Source: Glandiceps talaboti | Taxonomy: Eukaryota > Hemichordata > Enteropneusta > Spengelidae | Assembly (NCBI RefSeq): GCF_964340395.1 | Contig: NC_135571.1 | Span: forward strand, 4,790,453-4,854,452 | DNA: 64,000 nucleotides | Direction of reading: 5' to 3' | Part shown: positions 1-22,204 of the stretch, piece after piece | Position numbering within the stretch: position 1 is the first letter of the stretch | Layout of the letters: each line of letters starts with the position of its first letter | The notes under the pieces: model-generated | Told to the model about the DNA's origin: nothing | Seen by the model: only the letters and a program-made list of their open reading frames with translations | The model's database searches: none | Program-made: the position numbers and the translations under genes

Positions 1-176
1 TGATAGAGGGCGCTGTTTATTATCAACTGCACACAGTCAGCATGCACAGTCAGTCTTGTTTACTCTATGATAGAGGGCGCTGTTTATTATCAACTGCACA
101 CAGTCAGTCTTGTTTACTCTATGATAGATGGTGCTGTTTATAATCAACTGCACACAGTCATCCATCCACACAGTTG
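1..176. repeat. Tandem repeat, three copies, unit about 54 bp, with a CTCF-like core
   Basis: Copies begin at 1, 68 and 122. Each runs from TGATAGAGGGCGCTGTTTAT through CAACTGCACACAGTCA to TTGTTTACTCTA. The first copy carries an extra 13 bp, a duplicated CAGTCAGCATG segment. The third is diverged in the core (GATGGTGCTG). It lies in the intron upstream of the first visible transporter exon. Confidence 0.85.
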
Positions 177-194
177 ATGTCATCCCAAACAATT

Positions 195-362
195 TTATTC
201 ATTTTACAGGGCATACTCTATTCGTTCATGATTGGTTCATATGATCTCCAACAAATATTATTCATGTCACAGGGCGTAATCCTTTCGCTAATAATTGGTT
301 GGGGTGGTCTCTAACTCTATTTTATTCATGTTACAGGGCGTATTCTATTCGTTAATGATTAG
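195..362 (+). repeat. Triplicated intron/exon junction upstream of the copy A exon
   Basis: Three copies of a 63-64 bp unit each contain a pyrimidine/TTCAT stretch, an acceptor CAG, and a diverged version of the first 25 or so exon bases (GGC.TA..CT.TTCGTT.ATGATT). The junction G is at 210, 273 and 337. Only the last continues into the full exon. Read in phase 0, the two decoys both run to the same TAA before the real junction. Confidence 0.8.
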
Positions 363-689
363 CCTATTCTTTGGATGTATGCGATTTCTGTTTATGATAA
401 TATTTCCATCCCCTCCATGTGGTGAGGAGGATACACGTTCATTATTCATCAGGATGCATTATTTCTACGTAGCAACCTTGTTGTTTTGGGGAACTATGCT
501 TTTCTGTTGGATTATAAGTAAATGTACGAAGCAAAGAATACCAATGAATATGGTAAGACATGGAGTTACATCCCAAAGTTGTCATATATATATTATATAG
601 CAATACAAGTTACAACAACTGCCCGTCCGTCTCTGTCTCTGTCTCTGTCTCTGTCTCTGTCTCTGTCTATCTATCTATCTATCTATCTA

Positions 690-740
<51 letters not shown>

Positions 741-791
741 GGCTGGCTGTCTGTCTCTCTCTGTCTCTGTCTGCCTGCCTGTGGCTCTGTC

Positions 792-832
<41 letters not shown>

Positions 833-835
833 GTC

Positions 836-868
<33 letters not shown>

Positions 869-2136
869 ATATCTATTTGTCTCGCTGTCTGTCTATGTCT
901 ATGTCTGTCTGTCTGTCTCTGTCTGTCTGTCTGTCTGTCTGTCTGCCTATCTGTCTGTCTGTCTGTCTGTCAGTCTCATCTCTCTCTCACTCTCTCTTTC
1001 TCTCTCTCCGTTTCCCTCTCTTCCTGTTTTTCTTCTGGATTATAAGTAAATTACATTGTTGATTTCTTTTGTTAATCAGCAATATCGCCTTACTTACTGG
1101 ACACGACATAGTAAAGAGGAAAGAATTGATATTGATGACATATACAAAGACACCACAACACGTGACGATGACGTCATTGGTGACGCTAGTCATACAACAT
1201 ATGACAATGCCGCGTATGAGAAAGGGGAATTTGAACGAAATGATGAGTCGGGAGACATAACCGACACCAAGGAAAGTTACTCGAACGGACCGACGTCAAC
1301 TTGGGAAAATAAAGACAATTTGGAAGAAAAGGCAAACAACTCCAATGACACAAAAGCAAATGAGGAAAAATGCGACGACTCATCTTCGGATTGTGGTGAA
1401 GGAAATATACCACCACCAGAGGGCGCTACAGCATTTCAAGGTGTATGTAGAGTGTGTGGATCTGATTTAGAAGTTCAGTGTGATCTACCGGAGGACTTTG
1501 ACATTGAAAACGTTGAAGGAGTAACTAAATACGGGAGTGTAGTACGTGTTGCTACTAGGAATCGAAAGAAAACAAGTAAGAAAATCATAGTACAAATATT
1601 CGTCTTTTTACTCTAAAACAACAGTTACAGAAAAAAATACTTGGTGAATCTGTTTACCATACTGAAACAAAAATTTCAAGAAACAAAATTTCGATTCAAT
1701 TTTTAAATGAACAAGGGCTATTTTTACCAATTAGGTCTAAAAGCTATACTATTTATTCCAAAAATTACACAAGAACGACAATTTGTTTGAACATATCTTT
1801 GAAGGGTTTTGCAAAAAAGTGTCGTGCACGGTCAACATGTGACTCGAGTTGTGTCTGTGTTTTAAACTTTCAGCTTCACGTGCATGGGACGTGACGTGGA
1901 AATACTGCTGTGGTGTATCCAGTGACCCCGAGGTGAAGCTAACCGAAGCAGAGATGAAGGCACTTGAAGTGAAAATTACATCCATCGAGCAAACAAAAGC
2001 GGAAAAAATTATTCTGAATATCAACCTTATCATTATTATGACTGTAGGTGCCATTTTGTATGCTTTCTTCGGTTTTATTATCGACCGTGTGTGGAAAGCA
2101 AACGGTGAAATCGACTGCCCCCAGTATTATCAATGA
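337..2136 (+). CDS. SLC5 sodium/glucose cotransporter-like, copy A, 3' end only (last three exons)
   Basis: Exons 337-552 (phase 0), 1080-1575 (ends phase 1) and 1874-2136 (TGA stop) are joined by AG/GT sites and give 324 C-terminal residues. The family couples Na+ entry to sugar or related solute uptake at the plasma membrane. The first exon has the late transmembrane helices and the PPCGEEDT and HYFYVAT segments typical of SGLTs. The second encodes YWTRHSKEERIDID followed by a long acidic cytoplasmic linker with CRVCGSDLEVQC. The last carries WDVTWKYCCG and a terminal hydrophobic helix. Exon sizes and phases match the downstream paralogue, except that the linker exon is 496 bp against 304 bp. 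The 5' part lies outside the window. The family call is firm; the transported solute is unknown. A likely poly(A) signal AATAAA is at 2319. Confidence 0.88.
615..1012. repeat. Microsatellite (TCTG)n/(TCTA)n/(TC)n
   Basis: A long, interrupted pyrimidine-rich tetranucleotide array in the intron between the 337-552 and 1080-1575 exons. It stays open in several frames as Leu/Ser/Cys/Val repeats, but that is a composition effect. Confidence 0.95.
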
Positions 2137-4180
2137 GATTATCAATCACGTTCCTACAAGATAAACGTTTAAAAATTCCAAGTTCGACTTTTTTAAGAAA
2201 AAAAAATTAAATTTTGTGTAAACTTTTACACCAAACTGTTGATATTAGAAGATAAATATCAACCTGTCTGAAACTATTACAGTACACTTCAAACGTTAAA
2301 AATAGCGAATTGTACTCAAATAAATTTGCTCGATAAATGATTGCACGATGAGGAGTTACTAGGAAGAATCATTTAGAAATTGCAATTGTTGGAACTTTTC
2401 CATGATATGAGATTGACTGTAGAGTCTAGAATTGTTAGTATTTCAAGAATTTTAATGCGCATTTCTGTAATTCTTTACTCAAAAGTACTTTAAAGTGCTC
2501 AAACAGACCTCATCAGTGAGCAGACTGTAAAATTCAGCCGTTGGTGGCGCAATCTACATGTATGAGTGCAGATAATATGAGCGCCACCAACGCATGCTTT
2601 TTACTGTCTTAGTTTCCGTCATCAGTGTATGAAGAATTTGATGACAAAAATAACGTCACTAAATCATTCTGCATCAGTTAATATAATTGATTACTCTACC
2701 TACAGATGTTACTGATAGATAACTGGATTAGAGTAATGGATTAATTCTAAGCTATGATTAATCTGAGATCATTTTAGTGATGGATCTATATTGCTAAATC
2801 TGACAGGATTAATTAGGAATAGCTGTTAATGATACATTATAAGCTCAATGATCTATGAATCTAAGCGTATTGATTTAAAATGGGACGTCTACACCATAAA
2901 CTTAACATGACATGTTGAGATTCAATTTGCTGATCGTCCCTACGGTGGGGAGGGGTGATCCACCCTCAGGGAAATGATATCCAAACACCGACTTGACTCT
3001 AGGCTACTACACAGTTGAATTGAACCAAGGAGCGAAAAAACTCGCAGTCCACAAATATGAAAGTAACGCAAGATGTAAACTAATTAGTCGACTGAGGACC
3101 ATGGATATACAGTTCACTTGGAACAAATCAATTGGTATCCATGGTTACTGCAATTTGTTATGAACTGTGTAATAAAATATTGAATATGAAATATGACTAT
3201 GAATTTTGCTTCAGTGTTTTTAATCCCAGACAAAAATATCACAAAGAGCTAGAGGGTGGAAAATTTTATATGTTAATTAGGCGAGTAATGCCACTTATAA
3301 CTTTCATTTACTACAAGCGCTTTAATTTATTTTAATGTCTTTACCTCTTGAGCTCCAAACTTGCAATTGTTACATTTTTCATGTGCGGTTATTCCATTTC
3401 ACAGTCTGGCATCCGTCCTTAATATTTAGTGGCGCTTCGTCAGGAACAGCATGTGGTCCATTGTCCTTTACCAAATCATAATTGCCATTAATTGCCCCAA
3501 AATGTTGCCTCCTAAGGAAAATGTAAAACTTTCGTCTTTTAGAAACCTGTAATGGTCTAAAATGGAGTATGAAATTTTGATCAAAGTGGGTCTAAAATGG
3601 GGCTTGGGGTTTCCAGCACTGGCCACACACCCCTACCAGAGCTGGCCAAAGGTACCGGGGTTCCTATACAGTATCGTTACGATTTATAACTTCACTCACA
3701 CCACAGTTGGCATCCCGACTAAAGGAATTGCGAACTATTGGTTTTATCAAAGGTGTACCATGTAGCATTTCATGAACAGTTAATAATGTCCGCCCATACT
3801 CTACTAGTCTAGTGCTACTATTCGTCATTGAAACTTTCAGTTGGCACCCAGACACGTGCTTGTTTTCTAAGTTAAAAAATGTGTTGCGCGATGAAAGAAA
3901 TACAGTTGACCGGGTCATGAAAAACACCTGGGGGAAAGACGTAGGAATTAAATGGGAGACCCTGATGTGAAAATGCGATCAGATCCTTCTAGATGTTGTT
4001 ATCAAATATTAACTAACGGCTTATGTAAGCAGCCAGATAAATCTGAACAAATTGATAGTACGTTGTATGTGTAACACAGCGTCTAAGGCGACACCCATAA
4101 AACAAGGACATACACCCTTCAAGTACAACTTTGAGGTTGTTTCTACTCTATCACACGAACAGTCACCATAGAAACCCAAA
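2137..4180. other. Intergenic region between the two transporter genes
   Basis: It holds the copy A 3' UTR and then the copy B upstream region. I see no coding exon. A perfect 12-bp inverted repeat (CGTTGGTGGCGC) sits at 2539-2550 and 2581-2592 around a 30-nt loop. There is no obvious TATA box close to the copy B start codon. Confidence 0.6.
2319..2324 (+). terminator. Candidate poly(A) signal of transporter copy A
   Basis: AATAAA about 185 bp after the TGA at 2134-2136, in AT-rich sequence. Confidence 0.45.
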
Positions 4181-14017
<9,837 letters not shown>

Positions 14018-15102
14018 ATGGCGGGAAATGTTACAGCCTGCTGTGTGCCGTGAGAAATGATGATATAACAGTGTCCTACCACTCAATCACAAGCTAATAG
14101 CATAATCCGACAAGTGGTTTATTAGTAATGTTTATTATTTCTGTCTCAACCACTTAGCAAAACTCTCATATATAATTGATGTCAAACTTACCAATACGTG
14201 CAAAACGTCACTTTGATAGTCTACCTGAGAGAACTCGTGACACATGAAACCATTGTGATTGGTTCACACAACATCATCACTACTAGATTTTTTCCCGCCA
14301 AATTACACTGACCGAAATTTCGTTTGTGTCCAAATTTGTGGCATATTTCGGGTTATTTTTAGATTGGACTCAGAAAATCGACTGAAAAAGAATGATTTAG
14401 TAGCAAATATATTTAGAAAAACGTTCTTAAAAATTACAGTGCTTAGATTCGTTCACGTGTCTTGTGGCATGAAAGTTATTCGTCGTGAACAGTACTAAGA
14501 GTTTGTTCGCATTGTTCCTTCAAGTATAGAGAAAGTATGATTTGACGAATATGAAGATAAGGTCGCCTGTAGAGGGCAGTACCGACCGCTAGCCACGGAG
14601 GGGGCGGGAGGGGGGGGGGGGTTGCTGTGGAACACAAAGACCAATGGTTCACGAAGTCAATATATACTAAATGGTGTAATAGGTGTTACAGGTATATTGA
14701 GAGAGGCCGGCGTGTACAATCTCGGTTGCTAACACCCACGGTCAGACATTTTAAAAATAATGATAATGATAATGATGGTAATAGTAATAGTTCTATTCCT
14801 TTCCAGACAGACCTTCAGGATTTCAATTTTTAACGTCGGCACCTTTTAATGATTCTTGATTATTCATTCTAGCCTATTTTGTACTGACTCTGATAACATC
14901 ATCAAGAAGATTGTACTACATCGATAAACTGAAACAACTCTGAATTGCACTATTTTATGAAATGTAATGGGGGAGCTGAATAAAAACGTATAATATGTGG
15001 GGACAGCAACCAACGCAAACGCAATTTACGCCTTCTTGTTTTCATTGTATGTTTGAATTCGAATGCTATGGAATTAATAGAACTAATTGGATTGATTCTG
15101 GA
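14018..15102. other. 3' UTR of transporter copy B and flanking DNA
   Basis: No convincing coding exon. There is a G-run at 14608-14620 and an AATAAA at 14979-14984, a plausible poly(A) signal about 960 bp after the stop. Confidence 0.5.
14979..14984 (+). terminator. Candidate poly(A) signal of transporter copy B
   Basis: AATAAA in GAATAAAAACG, the best placed signal between the TAA at 14015 and the satellite array. Confidence 0.35.
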
Positions 15103-18100
15103 ATTATGTACCGAGCCAATATCTCAGATAGGTAGCTATAGTTGGTGCTGTTTGCAGTCGTGTAAAAACGACATTCATTTTAGAAGTTTTTATTGCAGAA
15201 ACATAAAATACAAAAGGGGATTTTTGATGATTTAAGATAAATATATATCTGCTATGGGAAATATTTTGAAAATTTATAATGCATAAACAGAAAATATATA
15301 TATGTATATATGTGATGGGAAATATTCTGTTCCAACAAGGGCTGAAGGTTACCGAGAATTCCGTGATTTGCTCCTTTTTGCTCTTCGGAACCATCGGCCT
15401 TTGCGGCTTGCCACAGCATGCATGCAACACCGATGATTCCCGAAGAGCAAAAAGGAGCAAATCACGGAATTCTCGGTAACCTTCGGCCTATTTTAGAACA
15501 AAAGAGACCCTCGAATTCTACCGGAGGCAATGACAGAGCTTGTAGTCCCCCTATTAACACCTCGGTACATTACCCCTTTCTAATAGGTTCCTATCTAGCC
15601 TGTGGTGCTAACTGATTCCCGTAATTTTCTGTTTCAACACCTCATGAATAATATTTTTGAGAATTTTATAAGACGGGTCTAGAGTGAGTGGTGTGTGAGG
15701 GCGCCGCATGACGGCGTACCATATTATACTCGGGATGATTGATATTGTGGGATAACGTACTGAGTCAATATTTCAGATCGGTAGCTAGTTCAAGCTGTTT
15801 GAAATTGTGTGCCCTAACACATCACTCACTCTAGACACTTTCATTGAATAATTTCACATTGCAGATGTATATTTATCTTAACTTATCAAAAATCCCTCCT
15901 AAATTTTGTGTTTCTGCAATAAAAACTTTGAAAATACGATCTACTTGGGCCATGGACACCTGTTGCTGTTGACAATACAAAGAAACTGACATTCTTTTCA
16001 TCTCTTACGTAATAAACATGCAGTCCCAACTAGCTACCGATCTGAAATATGGACTCGGTACCTAGGATGAGGCGCCCTCACTGTCACACATCATCTCTAA
16101 TCCTGAGGAGACTTTAAAAATTTCCCAAAAAATTATTCATGAGGCGATGAAACACAAAATTTCGGGTATCAGATAACACCACAGGCAAGAGAGAAGCAAA
16201 ACATTAACGTGTATGGTGTCGAAATGTTAATAGGGGCATTACAAGCTCGGTAATCATCTTTAGTAATTTGCAAAGGTTTCTTTTGTTCAAACGAGGGCCG
16301 AACGTTACCGAGAATTCCGTGATTTGCTCCTTTTTGCTCTTCGGGAATCATCGGCCTTTGCGGCTTGCCACAGCATGCATGCAACACCGATGATTCCCGA
16401 AGAGCAAAAAGGAGCAAATCACGGAATTCTCGGTAACCTTCGGCCTATTTTAGAACAAAAGAGACCCTCGAATTCTACCGGAGGCAATGACAGAGCTTGT
16501 AGTCCCCCTATTAACACCTCGGTACATTACCCCTTCCTAATAGGTTCATATCTAGCCTGTGGTGCTAACTGATTCCCGTAATTTTCTGTTTCAACACCTC
16601 ATGAATAATATTTTTGAGAATTTTATAAGACGGGTCGAGAGTGAGTGGTGTGTGAGGGCGCTGCATGACTGCGTACCATATTATACTCGGGATGATTGAT
16701 ATTGTGGGATAACGTACTGAGTCAATATTTCAGATCGGTAGCTAGTTCAAGCTGTTTGAAATTGTGTGCCCTAACACATCACTCACTCTAGACACTTTCA
16801 TTGAATAATTTCCCATTGCAGATGTATATTTATCTTAACTTATCAATAATCCCTCCTAAATTTTGTGTTTCTGCAATAAAAACTTTGAAAATACTATTTA
16901 CTTGGGCCATGGACACCTGTTGCTGTTGACAATACAAAGAAACTGACATTCTTTTCATCTCTTACGTAATAAACATGCAGTCCCAACTAGCTACCGATCT
17001 GAAATATGGACTCGGTACCTGGGATGAGGCGCCCTCACTGTCACACATCATCTCTAATCCTGAGGAGACTTTAAAAATTTCCCAAAAAATTATTCATGAG
17101 GCGATGAAACACAAAATTTCGGCTATCAGATAACACCACAGGCAAGAGAGAAGCAAAACATTAACGTGTATGGTGTCGAAATGTTAATAGGGGCATTACA
17201 AGCTCGGTAATCATCTTTAGTAATTTGCAAAGGTTTCTTTTGTTCAAACGAGGGCCGAACGTTACCGAGAATTCCGTGATTTGCTCCTTTTTGCTCTTCG
17301 GGAATCATCGGCCTTTGCGGCTTGCCACAGCATGCATGCAACACCGATGATTCCCGAAGAGCAAAAAGGAGCAAATCACGGAATTCTCGGTAACCTTCGG
17401 CCTATATTAGAACAAAAGAGACCCTTGAATTCTACCGGAGGCAATGACAGAGCTTGTAGTCCCCCTATTAACACCTCGGTACATTACCCCTTTCTAATAG
17501 GTTCCTATCTAGCCTGTGGTGCTAACTGATTCGCGTAATTTTCTGTTTCAACACCTCATGAATAATATTTTTGAGAATTTTATAAGACGGGTCGAGAGTG
17601 AGCGGTGTGTGAGGGCGCCGCATGACTGCGTACCATATTATACTCGGGATGATTAATATTGTGGGATAACGTACTGAGTCAATATTTCAGATCGGTAGCT
17701 AGTTCAAGCTGTTTGAAATTGTGTGCCCTAACACATCACTCACTCTAGACACTTACATTGAATAATTTCCCATCGCAGATGTATATTTATCTTAACTTAT
17801 CAAAAATCCCTCCTACATTTTGTGTTTCTGCAATAAAAACTTTGAAAATACGATCTACTTGGGCCATGGACACCTGTTGCTGTTGACAATACAAAGAAAC
17901 GGACATTCTTTTCATCTCTTACGTAATAAGTCGTTTTTACCCTACAAATATGCACTCCCAACTAGCTACCGATCTGAAATATGGACTCGGTACCTAGGAT
18001 GAGGCGCCCTCACTGTCACACATCATCTCTAATCCTGAGGAGACTTTAAAAATTTCCCAAAAAATTATTCATGAGGCGATGAAACACAAAATTTCGGGTA

Positions 18101-21100
18101 TCAGATAACACCACAGGCAAGAGAGAAGCAAAACATTAACGTGTATGGTGTCGAAATGTTAATAGGGGCATTACAAGCTCGGTAATCATCTTTAGTAATT
18201 TGCAAAGGTTTCTTTTGTTCAAACGAGGGCCGAACGTTACCGAGAATTCCGTGATTTGCTCCTTTTTGCTCTTCGGGAATCATCGGCCTTTGCGGCTTGC
18301 CACAGCATGCATGCAACACCGATGATTCCCGAAGAGCAAAAAGGAGCAAATCACGGAATTCTCGGTAACCTTCGGCCTATATTAGAACAAAAGAGACCCT
18401 CGAATTCTACCGGAGGCAATGACAGAGCTTGTAGTCCCCCTATTAACACCTCGGTACATTACCCCTTTCTAATAGGTTCCTATCTAGCCTGTGGTGCTAA
18501 CTGATTCGCGTAATTTTCTGTTTCAACACCTCATGAATAATATTTTTGAGAATTTTATAAGACGGGTCGAGAGTGAGCGGTGTGTGAGGGCGCCGCATGA
18601 CTGCGTACCATATTATACTCGGGATGATTAATATTGTGGGATAACGTACTGAGTCAATATTTCAGATCGGTAGCTAGTTCAAGCTGTTTGAAATTGTGTG
18701 CCCTAACACATCACTCACTCTAGACACTTACATTGAATAATTTCCCATCGCAGATGTATATTTATCTTAACTTATCAAAAATCCCTCCTACATTTTGTGT
18801 TTCGGCAATAAAAACTTTGAAAATACGATCTACTTGGGCCATGGACACCTGTTGCTGTTGACAATACAAAGAAACTGACATTCTTTTCATCTCTTACGTA
18901 GTAAAAATGCAGTCCCAACTAGCTACCGATCTGAAATATGGACTCGGTACCTAGGATGAGGCGCCCTCACTGTCACACATCATCTCTAATCCTGAGGAGA
19001 CTTTAAAAATTTCCCAAAAAATTATTCATGAGGCGATGAAACACAAAATTTCGGGTATCAGATAACACCACAGGCAAGAGAGAAGCAAAACATTAACTGA
19101 TATGGTTTCAAAGTGTTAATAGGGGCATTACAAGCTCGGTAATCATCTTTAGTAGTTTACAAAGGTTTCTTTTGTTCAAACGAGGGCCGAACGTTACCGA
19201 GAATTCCGTGATTTGCTCCTTTTTGCTCTTCGGGAATCATCGGCCTTTGCGGCTTGCCACAGCATGCATGCAACACCGATGATTCCCGAAGAGCAAAAAG
19301 GAGCAAATCACGGAATTCTCGGTAACCTTCGGCCTATATTAGAACAAAAGAGACCCTCGAATTCTACCGGAGGCAATGACAGAGCTTGTAGTCCCCCTAT
19401 TAACACCTCGGTACATTACCCCTTTCTAATAGGTTCCTATCTAGCCTGTGGTGCTAACTGATTCCCGTAATTTTCTGTTTCAACACCTCATGAATAATAT
19501 TTTTGAGAATTTTATAAGACGGGTCGAGAGTGAGTGGTGTGTGAGGGCGCCGCATGACTGCGTACCATATTATACTCGGGATGATTAATATTGTGGGATA
19601 ACGTACTGAGTCAATATTTCAGATCGGTAGCTAGTTCAAGCTGTTTGAAATTGTGTGCCCTAACACATCACTCACTCTAGACACTTACATTGAATAATTT
19701 CCCATCGCAGATGTAAATCCCTCCTAAATGTTGTGTTTCTGCAATAAAAACTTTGAAAATACGATCTACTTGGGCCATGGACACCTGTTGCTGTTGACAA
19801 TACAAAGAAACTGACATTCTTTTCATCTCTTACGTAATAAGTCGTTTTTACCCTACAAATATGCACTCCCAACTAGCTACCGATCTGAAATATGGACTCG
19901 GTACCTAGGATGAGGCGCCCTCACTGTCACACATCATCTCTAATCCTGAGGAGACTTTAAAAATTTCCCAAAAAATTATTCATGAGGCGATGAAACACAA
20001 AATTTCGGCTATCAGATAACACCACATGCAAGAGAGAAGCAAAACATTAACGTGTATGGTGTCGAAATGTGAATAGGTGCATTACAAGCTCGGTAATCAT
20101 CTTTAGTAATTTGCAAAGGTTTCTTTTGTTCAAACGAGGGCCGAACGTTACCGAGAATTCCGTGATTTGCTCCTTTTTGCTCTTCGGGAATCATCGGCCT
20201 TTGCGGCTTGCCACAGCATGCATGCAACACCGATGATTCCCGAAGAGCTAAAAGGAGCAAATAACGGAATTCTCGGTAACCTTCGGCCTATATTAGAACA
20301 ATAGAGACCCTCGAATTCTACCGGAGGCAATGACAGAGCTTGTAGTCCCCCTATTAACACCTCGGTACATTACCCCTTTCTAATAGGTTCATATCTAGCC
20401 TGTGGTGCTAACTGATTCCCGTAATTTTCTGTTTCAACACCTCATGAATAATATTTTTGAGAATTTTATAAGACGGGTCTAGAGTGAGTGGTGTGTGAGG
20501 GCGCCGCATGACTGCGTACCATATTATACTCGGGATGATTGATATTGTGGGATAACGTACTGAGTCAATATTTCAGATCGGTAGCTAGTTCAGGCTGTTT
20601 GAAATTGTGTGCCCTAACACATCACTCACTCTAGACACTTTCATTGAATAATTTCACATTGCAGATGTATATTTATCTTAACTTATCAAAAATCCCTCCT
20701 ACATTTTGTGTTTCGGCAATAAAAACTTTGAAAATACGATCTACTTGGGCCATGGACACCTGTTGCTGTTGACAATACAAAGAAACTGACATTCTTTTCA
20801 TCTCTTACGTAGTAAAAATGCAGTCCCAACTAGCTACCGATCTGAAATATGGACTCAGTACCTAGGATGAGGCGCCCTCACTGTCACACATCATCTCTAA
20901 TCCTGAGGAGACTTTTAAAATTTCCCAAAAAATTATTCATGAGGCGATGAAACACAAAATTTCGGGTATCAGATAACACCACAGGCAAGAGAGAAGCAAA
21001 ACATTAACGTGTATGGTGTCGAAATGTGAATAGGTGCATTACAAGCTCGGTAATCATCTTTAGTAATTTGCAAAGGTTTCTTTTGTTCAAACGAGGGCCG

Positions 21101-21735
21101 AACGTTACCGAGAATTCCGTGATTTGCTCCTTTTTGCTCTTCGGGAATCATCGGCCTTTGCGGCTTGCCACAGCATGCATGCAACACCGATGATTCCCGA
21201 AGAGCAAAAAGGAGCAAATCACGGAATTCTCGGTAACCTTCGGCCTATGTTAGAACAAAAGAGACCCTCGAATTCTACCGGAGGCAATGACAGAGCTTGT
21301 AGTCCCCCTATTAACACCTCGGTACATTACCCTTTTCTAATAGGTTCCTATCTAGCCTGTGGTGCTAACTGATTCCCGTAATTTTCTGTTTCAACACCTC
21401 ATGAATAATATTTTTGAGAATTTTATAAGACGCGGGTCTAGAGTGAGTGGTGTGTGAGGGCGCCGCATGACGGCGTACTACTACTATACAGACGTCAACG
21501 CTGACCGGGATAGGTTGATTCCGGCATTACCTACTGAGTCAATATTTTAGATTAGTAGCAAGCTATATTTGGTGCTGTTTGCAGTGTAGAAACGACTTAT
21601 TACGTGTAACAATTGAAAAATGTCACTTACTTTGCATCGAAAATAGGAAGTCTAGCCATAGCCCAAGTACATCATAATTTGGAAGTTTTTAATGCAGAAA
21701 CATAAATATATATCTGTTATGGGAAATATTAAATA
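15103..21735. repeat. Satellite array of ~957-bp units, each centred on a long hairpin
   Basis: Seven hairpins occur; the base CCGTGATTTG in the left arm is at 15361, 16317, 17274, 18249, 19206, 20160 and 21117, so spacings are 956, 957, 975, 957, 954 and 957. In the second unit the arms are 16304-16354 and 16387-16437, 51 bp perfect, with a 32-nt loop containing GCATGCATGC. Outside the stem the flanks stay inverted-homologous for about 300 bp each side (CGGTAAC.TTCGGCC, GAACAAAAGA.ACC, GAGCTTGTA, CCTCATGAATAAT, ATTTCAGATCGGTAGCTAGTT), so each unit is a head-to-head pair of diverged monomers plus a roughly 240-bp spacer. Outer flanks 15103-15345 and 21480-21735 are truncated monomers in one shared orientation. 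Confidence 0.95.
16304..16437. repeat. Representative hairpin: 51-bp perfect stem, 32-nt loop
   Basis: The left arm runs from GTTACCGAGAATTCC to AATCATCGG and the right arm is its exact complement back to GGTAAC. Equivalent hairpins lie at about 15348-15480, 17261-17394, 18236-18369, 19193-19326, 20147-20280 and 21104-21237. The first (left arm CGGAACCATCGG) and the sixth (two mismatches in the right arm) are imperfect. Confidence 0.95.
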
Positions 21736-21740
21736 TTGAC

Positions 21741-22050
<310 letters not shown>

Positions 22051-22204
22051 GACAGTGTGTGTGTACAATTCCAAAGTTACATAAATTAAGATACTGCCCA
22101 TGGGCTTTAAAAAGCTTCACCTGTACGACCATATCTGAAACAAGATATAATTAGAACGATAGAACAACGTATGTAGTGACAGGCATCTCAGTGTTTGATG
22201 GTAT

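Noticed and set aside
15360-21372. Conserved ~82-codon frames on both strands of every satellite unit
   Set aside because: They span the hairpin, so both strands read the same arm; they open at non-ATG codons or at an ATG in the loop. Conservation follows from the near-identity of the units. No codon signature separates them from the repeat.
15103-21735. CRISPR array
   Set aside because: Regular hairpins, but the unit is ~957 bp with non-unique spacers, in an intron-bearing genome.
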